DNA from: an uncultured Gemmatimonadota bacterium
GTDB taxonomy: Bacteria > Gemmatimonadota > Gemmatimonadetes > Gemmatimonadales > Gemmatimonadaceae
Reading direction: 5' to 3'
DNA: 64,000 nucleotides
Assembly: GCA_903882745.1 (NCBI GenBank)
Contig: CAIRYG010000011.1
Location: forward strand, 434,001-498,000
Below the pieces are notes generated by a model. It worked only from the letters and a program-made list of their open reading frames with translations. It was not told the DNA's origin and ran no database searches. A program made the translations under genes and the position numbers. Of this stretch, positions 34,244-43,284 are shown piece after piece. Position 1 is the first letter of the stretch. Every line of letters starts with the position of its first letter.

Positions 34244-35983
34244 TCAACCCTCGCTCTTGGGATACACGGTGCGGCCACCGGTCACGGTGCGCACCACCTT
34301 GATGTCCTTGATGGTATTCGGGTCCACATCGTGCGGATCTTTCTCGAGGATCACGAAATCGGCGACCTTCCCGGCCGTAATCGAGCCCTTGATCTTCTCT
34401 TCGAAGGAGGCGTGGGCACCATTCTGGGTCGCCACCATCAGCGCCTGATCCATCGTAATCTTTTGATTGGCGCCCCACTCGCGTCCGCGATAATCACGGC
34501 GCGTCACCATCGACTGGATCGCCATAAGCGGCTCAAAGGGGCCGGGGCCGTAATCGCTCGCGCCCGGCACAATGATGCCCGCGTCCAGGAACGACTTGTG
34601 CGCGAACATCCAACGCATCTTCTCGTCGCCGAACTCCGCCCATTTTTCGCCGTGATAGTACACGTAGGTCCAGAACGGTGTCGGAATGGCGCCAATCGCT
34701 TTGATACGGCTGATCAGTGACGCATTCACCAGCGAACAATGTTCGATCCGGTGCCGCCGATCAGGATGCGGCCACTTCCTAAGGGCACGCTCGTATGCGG
34801 TCAGCACCATGTCGATGGTGACATCGCCGTTCGCGTGGATCCCCACCTGCCAGCCGTGACTGTGCGCGTCGTCGACGGCCTCGTGGATCTCCTGCTGCGT
34901 CATGGTCAGGATGCCGTAGTCGTCGGTGCCGACGTAGGGCGTGCTCATACGCATGGTACGTTCAGATGCCGAACCGTCTGCCGCAAACTTCACGCCACCG
35001 ACTCGCACCCATTCGTCACCGAAGCCTGTGAACATCCCGGCATCGCGGAGCAGTGGAAAGGCGGCGCCGCGGATCATCATATACGCCCGATGCCGGAGAT
35101 TCCCCTCGGCGCGAATTTCCTCATATGCACGAATGTTCGGCACCGTGGCGCTGAGGTCGTGCACCGTCGTGAGCCCTGACGCCGTATACAGTTCCGAGAT
35201 GTAGGCCATACCCTTTCGCGCACGCTCCGCGACCTGCTCCGGCGTATAGCGAACCCGTTCACCTACGGTATTGAAGACGCGACGCGCCATCTCGGCGACC
35301 CGTCCATTCGGCGTGCCGTCCGGATCGCGGAAAAATCGGCCGTCCGCGGGGTCCTTGGTGTCTTTGGTGACATGCGCGAGTTCGAACGCCTTGGAGTTGT
35401 ACCAGCTCGTGTGTCCGCCGCGGTGGTTGACACTTACCGGGTGGTTTGGCGCCGCCTCATCAAGATCGCGCCGGTCGAGCATCCGGTTCTCGGCCAGCTT
35501 GGTGTCGTCGAACATGTAGGCATTCACCCACTGCCCCTGAGGAGTCTGCGACGCTTTCTTGGTGATGGCGGCTTTCAGCTCCGCGATGCTTCGCAGATTC
35601 CCATTCACCTCGAAGAGCTCATTCACCCCGCCCGGGTGATTGTGCGCGTCGATGAACCCCGGAGTCACCGTCATGCGTGCGGCGTCAATGACCTTGGTGC
35701 GTGCACTGCGAAGGTTCGCGATGTCCGCGTTGCTCCCGACTGCGAGGAAGCGGCCATCTTTCACCGCGAACGCCTCAGCGCGCGGCCGTGCGGGATCACT
35801 CGTCAGCACCCGCCCGTTGATGACGATGAGATCGGCATCGATACCGCTCCCCTTCTGCGGCATAGCAGGAAGCGCATCGGTGGCGCGGTTCATCGCAGCC
35901 GCCGCCATCGGCGGCGTTGCAGCAGCGCCAGCGAGCATGGCGCTCATCCCAAGAAAATCCTTCCGAGTCACCTTCTTGCTCAT
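34244..35983 (-). CDS. Tat-exported amidohydrolase family 3 protein (YtcJ-like)
   Basis: A 579-aa predicted metal-dependent hydrolase. The N-terminus has a basic TRKDF motif, similar to a Tat signal (one Arg replaced by Lys), followed by an Ala-rich segment. The amidohydrolase barrel shows VTPGFIDAHNHPGG with metal-binding His residues, then SVNHRGGHTSW, GIHANGDVTIDMVL and RHRIEHCSL. The C-terminal HASFEEKIKGSITAGKVADFVILEKDP is the typical small-domain ending. YtcJ-type proteins hydrolyse amides or carbamates; the substrate is unknown. The ATG at 35983 has GGAGG 7 nt upstream; a GTG one codon earlier is also possible. It belongs to a same-strand series of exported enzymes. Confidence 0.88.
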   Translation of the reverse strand: MSKKVTRKDFLGMSAMLAGAAATPPMAAAAMNRATDALPAMPQKGSGIDADLIVINGRVLTSDPARPRAEAFAVKDGRFLAVGSNADIANLRSARTKVIDAARMTVTPGFIDAHNHPGGVNELFEVNGNLRSIAELKAAITKKASQTPQGQWVNAYMFDDTKLAENRMLDRRDLDEAAPNHPVSVNHRGGHTSWYNSKAFELAHVTKDTKDPADGRFFRDPDGTPNGRVAEMARRVFNTVGERVRYTPEQVAERARKGMAYISELYTASGLTTVHDLSATVPNIRAYEEIRAEGNLRHRAYMMIRGAAFPLLRDAGMFTGFGDEWVRVGGVKFAADGSASERTMRMSTPYVGTDDYGILTMTQQEIHEAVDDAHSHGWQVGIHANGDVTIDMVLTAYERALRKWPHPDRRHRIEHCSLVNASLISRIKAIGAIPTPFWTYVYYHGEKWAEFGDEKMRWMFAHKSFLDAGIIVPGASDYGPGPFEPLMAIQSMVTRRDYRGREWGANQKITMDQALMVATQNGAHASFEEKIKGSITAGKVADFVILEKDPHDVDPNTIKDIKVVRTVTGGRTVYPKSEG

Positions 35984-36126
35984 CACCGTGCCTCCGCTGA
36001 GTTAGCGCCCTTCTGCCACGACTGCCGCGTACAGCGTATCAGGAAAACTGGCACGCATCTCCGTGCCGTGATTCGGCAGCTGCTACATCGCGGATCGATG
36101 CACCCTCATCGAGCACTCGCAGCGCC

Positions 36127-37017
36127 TCAGAACTCGAGCGCGCGCAAATACTGATAGCTCGCCGCGATGCTCGTGAACACGTCCTTCGGCTGGTCATGTT
36201 CGACGATATAATGCTGGAATCCCGCCTGCTTCGACTGGCGAAAGATCGCCTTCCAGTCGATGGTTCCCGCACCCACATCACGCATCTCGTGCTGGGGAGC
36301 ACCGCCGGAGTCTTTCACGTGCGCGAGCGTGAACCGCCCGGGATACTTCTTGAAGTACGTGAGCGGATCCTGGCCGGCGTTGGTGATCCAGTACAGATCC
36401 ATCTCAAAGTCCACAAGCGCGGGGTCGGTCTCGCCAAGCAGTACGTCGAGCGGCAACACGCTGCCCGTGGGCTCCACCACCGGCTTGAACTCGGCGTTGT
36501 GATTGTGATACGCAAAGCGCATCCCCGCATCTCGACAGCGTGCGCCGGCGTCATTGAACCGCTTCGCGAGGTCCTTGAGGCCGTCGAGTGAGGTGAGCGA
36601 TTTCCCTGGCACGGAGGCGACGATCACCCACTTATGGCCCAGTGCCTTCGCGGCGGCGGCCGTGGCCGTCCACTGCGCCTCCACCTGAGGCAGCCCGACG
36701 TGGCACGCGGGGGCGGTGAGCTTCAGTGCGTCGAGCGTGCCGCGCAGGGCAACCGGATCGCGGTTGAAATAGCCCGCAAACTCGACCTCGCGGTACCCAA
36801 CGGCGGCGACCTTTTCGAGAGTGGCCTCAACGTTCTTCGCCATCTCCGAACGTGCCGTATACAGCTGCAATCCCAGGCGGTCGAGTTTCGTCGCGTTGAG
36901 ATAAGAAGGAACAACGAGAGGGGCCGTAGCGGCGCGCAGGGCGCGAGGCATAAGGCCGACAGCTGCGGCCGAAGCTGCGGCGGCGGCGGTCGTGAGGAAG
37001 TCGCGGCGAGTGGTCAC
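36127..37017 (-). CDS. Tat-exported sugar phosphate isomerase/epimerase-like TIM barrel
   Basis: A 296-aa protein with a clear twin-arginine signal (TRRDFLTTAAAA, Ala-rich core). The mature part is a xylose-isomerase-like TIM barrel: LGLQLYTARSEM, VAAVGYREVEFAGYF, ACHVGL, FAYHNHNAEF with metal-binding His, DFEMDLYWITNAGQDP, FTLAHVKDSG, and a terminal HYIVEHDQP. These residues match the divalent-metal ligand pattern of the AP endonuclease 2/sugar isomerase superfamily. Tat export implies folding with metal in the cytoplasm and action in the periplasm, perhaps on keto sugars. It starts at GTG 37017 with GAGGT immediately before. The gene upstream is a Tat-exported M20 amidase, with a 12-bp tandem repeat between. 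Confidence 0.88.
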   Translation of the reverse strand: MTTRRDFLTTAAAAASAAAVGLMPRALRAATAPLVVPSYLNATKLDRLGLQLYTARSEMAKNVEATLEKVAAVGYREVEFAGYFNRDPVALRGTLDALKLTAPACHVGLPQVEAQWTATAAAAKALGHKWVIVASVPGKSLTSLDGLKDLAKRFNDAGARCRDAGMRFAYHNHNAEFKPVVEPTGSVLPLDVLLGETDPALVDFEMDLYWITNAGQDPLTYFKKYPGRFTLAHVKDSGGAPQHEMRDVGAGTIDWKAIFRQSKQAGFQHYIVEHDQPKDVFTSIAASYQYLRALEF

Positions 37018-37085
37018 CTCAAGAGATTGGCTTCGGGACCCCGACTTTGCAACTGTAAAGGGGCTAACCAGTGCCCCCGTCCCTC

Positions 37086-37169
37086 AGCACGCCGCCAAGC
37101 ACGCCGCTAAGCACGCCGCTAAGCACGCCGCCGAAAACGCCGCGTAGAACGCCGCCTAGAACGCCGCGT
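37086..37169. repeat. 12-bp tandem repeat, seven units
   Basis: Seven consecutive 12-bp units of the form AGCACGCCGCTA with substitutions occupy 84 bp. The last unit and part of the sixth fall inside the 3' end of the M20 amidase gene (encoding its final residues and stop codon); the rest lie in the gap before the sugar isomerase-like gene. The unit is not palindromic and there are no spacers, so it is a minisatellite rather than CRISPR. Confidence 0.85.
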
Positions 37170-38490
37170 CGACTTTCAGCAGGGTGTGCAGCAGGACATT
37201 CGCGCCGTTCGTGATATCCTCGGGAGCGGAATACTCGGCGGGCGCGTGACTGATCCCCTTCAGGCTCGGAACAAAGATCATCCCGACCGGGCAAATCTGG
37301 GCCAGATCTTGGGCGTCGTGCCCAGCACCGCTGGGAAGCGTGATGTGCGACAGCCCGAGCTCGCGAGCCGACGCAGCGACCATCGCCCGAATCCGGAGAT
37401 CGGTGGGCGCTGGGATGTTATCGGTGAACTGATGGAACTCAAACGCGGTGTCGTTCATCGCGCCGACCTTCGTGGACTCCGCCTTGATACGCGCAAACAT
37501 CGCGTCGATTTTCTTGCCGTCCAGATCACGGATTTCTAGCGTGAGCACAACTTTTCCGGGGATCACGTTCGGTGCACCCGGGAATGCCTGGATGCGTCCG
37601 ACCGTGCCGACCTGGCGCCCCGGCGTGGCACGAATCACTCGGTTCACCATCTCGGTGAACCGCGCGGCGGTCAGCATTGCGTCGCGCCGTTCGCCCATGG
37701 CGGTTGTTCCAGCATGGTTCGCGAAGCCCGTAATGGTGACTTCCCACTGTTTGATCCCGACAATCCCTTCCACCACGCCAATCTGCTGCTTCTGCTGATC
37801 GAGCGTTCCCCCTTGCTCGATATGCAACTCGAGATAGGCCGCCACCGAGCCCTTCGCACGACGCGTTCGCTCCAAATGCGCCGGATCGCCGCCGAGGAAT
37901 GTGATGCCCTCGCGAATCGTCTTGCCGCTGCGACTGACCGTGTTCAGTTCGGCCTCAGTCAGCACCGCCGTGGCGGCATGACTGCCCCAGAGTCCCCCTT
38001 CTTCGTTTTGCCAGATCACGACTTCAAGCGGATGGCGCGTCGTGATCCCGGCTTCACCCAAGGTCTGCGCGACCTCGATCGCGCCCATCGAGCCCACCTG
38101 GCCGTCGTAGTTCCCGCCCTCAGGCACAGAGTCGATGTGCGAGCCAATGATGATGCACGGGCGCGAGGGATCCGATCCCGCGCGGCGGCCGATGATGTTC
38201 CCTGCGGCATCAATCGAGACGTCAAGCTTGGCGTCGCGGAGCAGTTGCTGCACCAGCACCCGAGCATCGCGGTCGGCGTCGGTGTAGGCGACTCGAGAAA
38301 CACCGCCCTGAGGATTCTTGCCGAAGGCGTGCAACTGCTCGAGATGCGCATTGAGCCGCGCACCATTGACGTTCGGCAACGCCCACCTCGGCGCCGGCTG
38401 CGCATGCGCGAGGCGAGGCAGGAGCGACGCTCCGAAGATGCCAGCGACCGCGGTTCCAAACTCACGGCGAGACCACTGATGTGATGACAT
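37156..38490 (-). CDS. Tat-exported M20-family amidohydrolase (carbamoylase/allantoate amidohydrolase type)
   Basis: A 444-aa dinuclear zinc amidase. A Tat signal (SRREFGTAVAGIFGAS) precedes the catalytic domain. Zinc ligands sit in IIIGSHIDSVPEGGNYDGQVG, WQNEEGGLWGS and the C-terminal GAGHDAQDLAQ and PSLKGISHAPAE. The dimerisation domain has GFANHAGTTAMGERRDAM. These features place it with N-carbamoyl-L-amino acid hydrolases and allantoate amidohydrolases, which release ammonia and CO2 from ureido compounds. Export suggests scavenging of such compounds in the periplasm. The gene end runs into a 12-bp tandem repeat, so the C-terminus may vary between strains. It lies 66 bp downstream of the alcohol dehydrogenase gene on the same strand. 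Confidence 0.9.
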   Translation of the reverse strand: MSSHQWSRREFGTAVAGIFGASLLPRLAHAQPAPRWALPNVNGARLNAHLEQLHAFGKNPQGGVSRVAYTDADRDARVLVQQLLRDAKLDVSIDAAGNIIGRRAGSDPSRPCIIIGSHIDSVPEGGNYDGQVGSMGAIEVAQTLGEAGITTRHPLEVVIWQNEEGGLWGSHAATAVLTEAELNTVSRSGKTIREGITFLGGDPAHLERTRRAKGSVAAYLELHIEQGGTLDQQKQQIGVVEGIVGIKQWEVTITGFANHAGTTAMGERRDAMLTAARFTEMVNRVIRATPGRQVGTVGRIQAFPGAPNVIPGKVVLTLEIRDLDGKKIDAMFARIKAESTKVGAMNDTAFEFHQFTDNIPAPTDLRIRAMVAASARELGLSHITLPSGAGHDAQDLAQICPVGMIFVPSLKGISHAPAEYSAPEDITNGANVLLHTLLKVDAAF

Positions 38491-38556
38491 AGGGAGGAAC
38501 TCGGTGACGGGTAGTGTTCGAATCTCTCGACAGTGCGTGTGGAGCCGCGCTCGACC

Positions 38557-39642
38557 CTAGGGTACAATCAGCGCCTTCACCACGTCGCGATTTGCAACAG
38601 CGGCCAGCGCTTCGTTCGCCTGGTCCAACCCAAAACGCGCCGTGATTGAGTTGGCCCAGGGCAAACTTTGCCCCTGATGCGCCAGCACCTGCAGCGCGCG
38701 ATGCACGTGGGAGTAATCGCACCCCCAGCAGCCGCGGATGTCCACATGCTTGCGGTTGATCGCGAGGTGCGGATTGATGGTAACATCACCAGCGTTCGTG
38801 TACTGCCCGGCAATGACCACACGGCCCCCATCGCGCACGAGGTCGAGCGCCTGCGACACCGCACGCGGATCGCCCGCAGCCTCGATCACCACGTCCACGC
38901 CGCGTCCGCCCGTCCACGCTCGAACCTGCGCCGCGCGATCCGCCTCCGGCACGTCGAGACTGAGGGTGTGCGTGGCCCCCATCTGCGTGGCGAACTCGAG
39001 GCGCGAGGCCGGCGCACCAATCGCAATCACGGGATACGCGCCGCTCAACCGACTGAGTGCAATCGCCGCCTGCCCGACTGGCCCGGCGCCAAGCACCGCG
39101 ACGGAGTTGCCGAGGGCAACCTGCCCCCGCTCGACGGCATGCACCGAGGTCACCAGGCCGCAACCACCAGCGATGAACGTCGCGGGATCTACCCCCTGCG
39201 GAATGCGAAGCATCTTCACACCGGGCTTCATCCAGATGTGCGTCGCCCACCCGCCGAGCGGCCCGTCGTTCATGCCGTAGGTAATGCCGTAGACTTTGCG
39301 CTTGGGGCAGCGGGTCGTCTGCTTGGTCACCAAGCACTCGTAGCATCGTCCGCAGGTCTCGTGGACGTCGAGAAAGGTGACGAGGTCGCCTTCCTTGAAC
39401 GGCTCCCCTTCGATGTCGGTCACGACACCCCGGATTTCTTCGAGATGACCAATGGAGACGTGGCCCGGAATCAACGGATACGGCACCCCGCTGAGCTTCC
39501 CCTGCTGCAGATGGACATCCGTGCCGCAGACTTCGGAGTAGAGGGTGCGGAGGAGCGCCGCGCCTGGCTCAAGCACGGGGCGCGGCAGCTCCCGCAGTTC
39601 GACAGGAGCGCCCGGGCGGGGGATGACAGCGGCACGGATCAT
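38557..39642 (-). CDS. zinc-binding alcohol dehydrogenase (MDR family)
   Basis: A 361-aa medium-chain dehydrogenase. Catalytic zinc ligands are the Cys in SEVCGTDVH and the His in IPGHVSIGH. The structural zinc lobe is CGRCYECLVTKQTTRC. The Rossmann domain has VLGAGPVGQAAIAL. MDR enzymes interconvert alcohols or polyols with aldehydes or ketones using NAD(P); the substrate is unknown, and a threonine/sorbitol-type enzyme is possible. The ATG at 39642 overlaps the stop of msrA by 4 bp, so it is translationally coupled as the third gene of an msrB-msrA-adh operon. This may imply a role in oxidative or reactive-carbonyl stress, though that is inference. Confidence 0.92.
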   Translation of the reverse strand: MIRAAVIPRPGAPVELRELPRPVLEPGAALLRTLYSEVCGTDVHLQQGKLSGVPYPLIPGHVSIGHLEEIRGVVTDIEGEPFKEGDLVTFLDVHETCGRCYECLVTKQTTRCPKRKVYGITYGMNDGPLGGWATHIWMKPGVKMLRIPQGVDPATFIAGGCGLVTSVHAVERGQVALGNSVAVLGAGPVGQAAIALSRLSGAYPVIAIGAPASRLEFATQMGATHTLSLDVPEADRAAQVRAWTGGRGVDVVIEAAGDPRAVSQALDLVRDGGRVVIAGQYTNAGDVTINPHLAINRKHVDIRGCWGCDYSHVHRALQVLAHQGQSLPWANSITARFGLDQANEALAAVANRDVVKALIVP

Positions 39643-40193
39643 TGCGCGAGGAGGTCGAGGAATTTCTTGCGGAGCTTCGCAACCTTCGGTTCGATTGTCA
39701 CGGCACAATAGGCGTTCTGCGGATTTCTCGCATAGTAATCCTGATGGTACGCCTCCGCCGGAAAGTAGTTCACGATCGGCGTCACCTCCGTTACGATGGC
39801 TCCGCGCCAGGTGCCGGCCGCGGTAAAGTCCGCGATGGTCGCGAGTGCCACCGCCTGTTGCTCAGCAGAGTGGGTGAACACCGCCGATCGATACTGCGTC
39901 CCGACGTCGCCCCCCTGTCGATTGAGCGTCGTGGGATCGTGCACCGTGAAAAACACGTCGAGCAGTTGCCGGAAGGTGATCTGCGTGGGATCAAACTCCA
40001 CGCGAATCACCTCGGCGTGGCCCGAGACACCACTGCACACCTGCTCGTACGTCGGATTCGGCCGACGCCCGCCGCTGTAGCCGTTCTCAACGACATGCAC
40101 GCCGCGCAGGAGCCGGAAAACCGCCTCGATGCACCAGAAGCAGCCGCCAGCTAGGGTTGCGCTTTCGAGTGGGGGATTCGTCGGTGCCGTCAT
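39639..40193 (-). CDS. msrA: peptide-methionine (S)-S-oxide reductase
   Basis: A 184-aa cytoplasmic enzyme that repairs the S-epimer of methionine sulfoxide. The catalytic motif GCFWC places the nucleophile at Cys18, with Cys21 three residues on. Further hallmarks are [44 protein letters not shown] and [10 protein letters not shown] cysteine near the end (NAYCAV) and Cys54-type residues may serve in regeneration by thioredoxin. It overlaps msrB upstream and the alcohol dehydrogenase downstream by 4 bp each, forming a tight operon in which both sulfoxide epimers are repaired. Confidence 0.97.
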   Translation of the reverse strand: MTAPTNPPLESATLAGGCFWCIEAVFRLLRGVHVVENGYSGGRRPNPTYEQVCSGVSGHAEVIRVEFDPTQITFRQLLDVFFTVHDPTTLNRQGGDVGTQYRSAVFTHSAEQQAVALATIADFTAAGTWRGAIVTEVTPIVNYFPAEAYHQDYYARNPQNAYCAVTIEPKVAKLRKKFLDLLAQ

Positions 40194-40642
40194 GTGCCCT
40201 TCCCCGCAAACAACGACAGATACTGCACATACCCCTCTGCCTCGAGCCGTGCGCGCGGGACAAACCGGAGCGACGCCGAGTTGATGCAGTAGCGAAGCCC
40301 CGTGGGACCAGGGCCGTCGGGAAAGAGATGCCCGAGATGTGAGTCCGCGCTCGTGGACCGCACCTCCACGCGCCGCATACCGTAGTTGTTGTCGCTGTGC
40401 TCCGTAATGTTCGCCGGCTCGATGGGACTCACAAAGCTCGGCCAGCCGGTCCCGCTGTCGAACTTGTGCACCGACGAGAAGAGCGCCTCACCCGACACGA
40501 TATCGACGTAAATCCCGTCCTCGTGGTGATTCCAAAATTCATTGTTGAACGGCGGCTCCGTGGCGCTGCATTGCGTGACCTGATACTGGGTCTCGTTGAG
40601 TCGCGCCTTCAGCTCTGGATTGTCTGGCTTGGACTTATTCAT
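40190..40642 (-). CDS. msrB: peptide-methionine (R)-S-oxide reductase, zinc-less form
   Basis: A 150-aa enzyme repairing the R-epimer of methionine sulfoxide. The nucleophile is Cys119 in [12 protein letters not shown], and [15 protein letters not shown] and SHLGHLF are the family motifs. The two CxxC zinc motifs of many MsrB proteins are absent. The usual resolving cysteine in SGCGWPSF is Thr here. The only other cysteine is Cys25 (VTQCSATE), which might act as an alternative resolving residue. The ATG at 40642 fits the family N-terminus. The gene overlaps msrA by 4 bp and heads the msrB-msrA-adh operon; its promoter should lie in the 232 bp shared with the divergent dehydratase. Confidence 0.95.
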   Translation of the reverse strand: MNKSKPDNPELKARLNETQYQVTQCSATEPPFNNEFWNHHEDGIYVDIVSGEALFSSVHKFDSGTGWPSFVSPIEPANITEHSDNNYGMRRVEVRSTSADSHLGHLFPDGPGPTGLRYCINSASLRFVPRARLEAEGYVQYLSLFAGKGT

Positions 40643-40874
40643 GATGACCTGTGTCGTGAAGAGGACGCACCGCGCGACCTCGTGGTACTTAGCGTTCCTA
40701 CCGCGCAGGAGTTCCCGGATTCCCATCCACCCGAACGCCCTGCGACCCATTCCAAAGTTGTCTCGACGCACGCTCGCCGTCGAGTGACTATTGTACGGGG
40801 CATACGCTCCGTCCAGCCGCTCGACACTCGGTGACTCCCCAGTACGAACCCACGCGGATTCCCCCACCGGCCCC

Positions 40875-41852
40875 ATGATCGCCCCAGAACCGCTCGCTCC
40901 GCTCGCCCTTGCCGACATCGACGCCGCCGCCCAACGGATTGCGGGCACGGCAGTGCGCACGCCGCTGATCAGACTCTTTGCCGACACCGACGTGGAGCTG
41001 TGGCTCAAACTCGAGTCGCTCCAGCCGATTGGCTCCTTCAAGCTTCGCGGGGCGCTCAGCGCCATCCGCGCGCTCTCCCCAGCAGCACTCACCCAGGGAG
41101 TCCACACCACGAGCGCCGGCAACTTCGCCCAAGGGCTTGCGTGGGCCGCTCGCGAGGCGGGCGTCCCCTGTGCGGTCTACGCGCCCGACCACGCCCCGGC
41201 CACCAAGCTGGACGCGATCCGCCGACTCGGCGCCGAGGTCACCCTGGTGCCGTTCGCGCAATGGTGGCACTGGCTGCAGCAACATCACGTCGACGGCGCC
41301 CGCGGCGCTTTCATCCACCCAGGCGCCGACCCTCGCGTGATGGCAGGCAACGCGACCATCGGCCAGGAAATCTTCGCGCAGCTTCCAGACGCCGAGGCCG
41401 TACTGGTCCCGTACGGCAGCGGTGGTTTGGCCTGTGGAATCGCGTGCGCGAAGCGCCTGATTCGCCCCGAAGCCCGCGTCTTTCCTGTCGAGCGCACCGG
41501 CGTCGCCCCATTCAGCGCCGCACGCGCTGCAGGACACCCCGTGACTATTCCCTACACCGCAAGCTTCATCGACGGGATGGGCGGCACGACGGTCCTCCCC
41601 GAGATGTGGCCGCTGGCCAACACCCTGCTGTCCCATACACTCGAAGTCACTATTGATGAAGTCGCGAACGCGGTCCGGCTACTCGCGGAACGCAGTCGCG
41701 TGATCGCCGAGGGCGCGGGCGCCGCGCCGGTGGCAGCGGCGCTTCGACATGCGGCCTCGCTTGGCGTGCGACGGATTGTGTGCGTGGTATCTGGCGGCAA
41801 CATCGACACGAGCACTCTCAACCGAATTCTCGGCGGCGAGACCCCGGCCTGA
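40875..41852 (+). CDS. PLP-dependent serine/threonine dehydratase
   Basis: A 325-aa fold-type II PLP enzyme. The PLP-binding Lys lies in GSFKLRGAL, with LKLESLQP before it. The substrate-binding loop is [13 protein letters not shown], where many family members have S-S-G-N-H. The phosphate-binding glycine loop is [10 protein letters not shown], and VVSGGNID is near the C-terminus. It deaminates serine or threonine to 2-oxoacids, or could be a racemase-like relative. It lacks the C-terminal ACT domain of regulated biosynthetic enzymes, so it is the short catabolic type. The ATG at 40875 gives the normal N-terminus. It is divergent from msrB and convergent with the Plug-like protein. Confidence 0.9.
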   Translation: MIAPEPLAPLALADIDAAAQRIAGTAVRTPLIRLFADTDVELWLKLESLQPIGSFKLRGALSAIRALSPAALTQGVHTTSAGNFAQGLAWAAREAGVPCAVYAPDHAPATKLDAIRRLGAEVTLVPFAQWWHWLQQHHVDGARGAFIHPGADPRVMAGNATIGQEIFAQLPDAEAVLVPYGSGGLACGIACAKRLIRPEARVFPVERTGVAPFSAARAAGHPVTIPYTASFIDGMGGTTVLPEMWPLANTLLSHTLEVTIDEVANAVRLLAERSRVIAEGAGAAPVAAALRHAASLGVRRIVCVVSGGNIDTSTLNRILGGETPA

Positions 41853-41877
41853 ACGCGACGGCCGGGAGCATCAGGCG

Positions 41878-43284
41878 CTACGGATTCGCGAGACGCGTCT
41901 TCGTCCAGATCGCAATGGTCGGACAGACCACGGCATTCACGGTGAACTCCGTCGGGATCGAATTCAGCGCGGTGTAGGTCTCAATCGCGGCCACGATTTT
42001 CACGGGGAGCGCACGATCCAAATCACCGGACTCCATCTGCTCGAAGCGCTGGCGATCCACAAAGATGGTCACGCAGCCTGCGGTCGTCCCCGCGGCAGCG
42101 CGCGTCGACTCAATCACGCGGCCTGACGCTGCGGACGTGACCTTGAAACCCGGGAGTTGCCGGAGGAGATCGGTGACCATCAGGGGATGCGAATCCTCGA
42201 TCTCCTTGGGTCCCATAAAACGACTGCCCTGCGTGAGGCGCTTACGGTCGGTGAACCCCACACGATCGAGCCCCGCGTCGAACTCGCCCGCCACCTTCAC
42301 CGTGGGAAGCGCCTGCGCCGCGTCGGCCATGGCGACGGCCACGTCTGCGACCCGCTTCGGCGAGAGCTCCACCGGAAGCGAATAGACCGCAAAGCCGACC
42401 TTGCGCACCTGCAACATTTGCGTGCCCGGCGGCAATCCATCGAGCGCAAAGCGGCCGTCGCTATCGCTGGTGCCGCGCGCCGCGGTGCCGGTCACCGTCA
42501 CCTCGGCACCCACCACTGCGGCACCCGAGCGCGAGGTCACACGCCCCTTCACCGCCGCTACCGACGGCCCCGTCCCCACGACAAAGCGCACCGCCGCAAT
42601 GGGCGCGCTTTCCGCCGCGTGCTTCACCTGAATCTCGGCCTTCCCCACGATACCGTTGCTCGAGAAGGTCACTTCCAGAGATCCGGCCATCGCCTCCGGC
42701 AACCCACAGATGGTAAACGCCCCTTTCGCATTCGTCCGCGCCTGCCGCACCCGCTCGGGAGCGCTCGTGCCATTCGCCACGTCGCGATACACCAACGACA
42801 GCGCAGCATTCTCCATCGGCAGGTCGTTGTCGGCGTTGATCACCCGACCAAACACAATCGTCGGCCCCGCATTCGCGGCCGCACCACGGCTGCAATTCGA
42901 GAGACGGAACTCGGCGATCGTTGGTGTGGACGCGGACACATCCACCCGTTGCCCCGCAGGAAACTCGATCGGCGGACTAATCACGGCAAGCCCGAGGGAA
43001 TCCAAGAACGGATGCTCGATCGACACTTGATGCGAACCCGCCGGGACGCTGTCGAGCACGTACTGGCCGCGCATGTTCGTATAGGTCTCGCGCGTCGTGT
43101 TCACCACGCGCACGCGCGCGCCCGCCAACGGGCCGCCACGCAAGGAGTCCCCAATCACGCCAAACATCGTCGCAATCCGACGTCCCTGAGCGCCCGCGGT
43201 CAGATCCTGCGCCAGCAATGCGCGAGCGTCGCTGGTCAGCCCCAGCGCGATCGCAAGCAGTGCCCCCAGGATCCGCGTTCGCAT
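41878..43284 (-). CDS. secreted protein with carboxypeptidase-regulatory-like domains and Plug-like C-terminus
   Basis: A 468-aa exported protein. After a signal peptide (ILGALLAIALGLTSDARA) come CNA-fold units: about 37-105 (FGVIGDSLRGGPLAGARV), about 145-235 (VFGRVINADNDLPMENA) and about 250-320 (VKGRVTSRSGAAVVGAEV). The C-terminal third resembles a TonB-receptor Plug: RFMGPKEIEDSHPLMVTDLL, RQLPGF, CVTIFVDRQ, IVAAIETYTALNSIPTEF and CPTIAIWTK. No barrel follows. It is the second such protein here (see 5975-7081). Its ATG shares one base with the stop of the upstream SDR gene (TAATG), so it is coupled to the cupin-SDR run. The function is unknown. Confidence 0.78.
   Translation of the reverse strand: MRTRILGALLAIALGLTSDARALLAQDLTAGAQGRRIATMFGVIGDSLRGGPLAGARVRVVNTTRETYTNMRGQYVLDSVPAGSHQVSIEHPFLDSLGLAVISPPIEFPAGQRVDVSASTPTIAEFRLSNCSRGAAANAGPTIVFGRVINADNDLPMENAALSLVYRDVANGTSAPERVRQARTNAKGAFTICGLPEAMAGSLEVTFSSNGIVGKAEIQVKHAAESAPIAAVRFVVGTGPSVAAVKGRVTSRSGAAVVGAEVTVTGTAARGTSDSDGRFALDGLPPGTQMLQVRKVGFAVYSLPVELSPKRVADVAVAMADAAQALPTVKVAGEFDAGLDRVGFTDRKRLTQGSRFMGPKEIEDSHPLMVTDLLRQLPGFKVTSAASGRVIESTRAAAGTTAGCVTIFVDRQRFEQMESGDLDRALPVKIVAAIETYTALNSIPTEFTVNAVVCPTIAIWTKTRLANP

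Noticed and set aside
37086-37169. CRISPR array
   Set aside because: Units are 12 bp and directly adjacent with no spacers, and no cas genes are present.
40643-41122. N-terminal extension of the msrB frame
   Set aside because: It runs antisense through the dehydratase gene and has no similarity to MsrB fusions; the normal MsrB start is at 40642.
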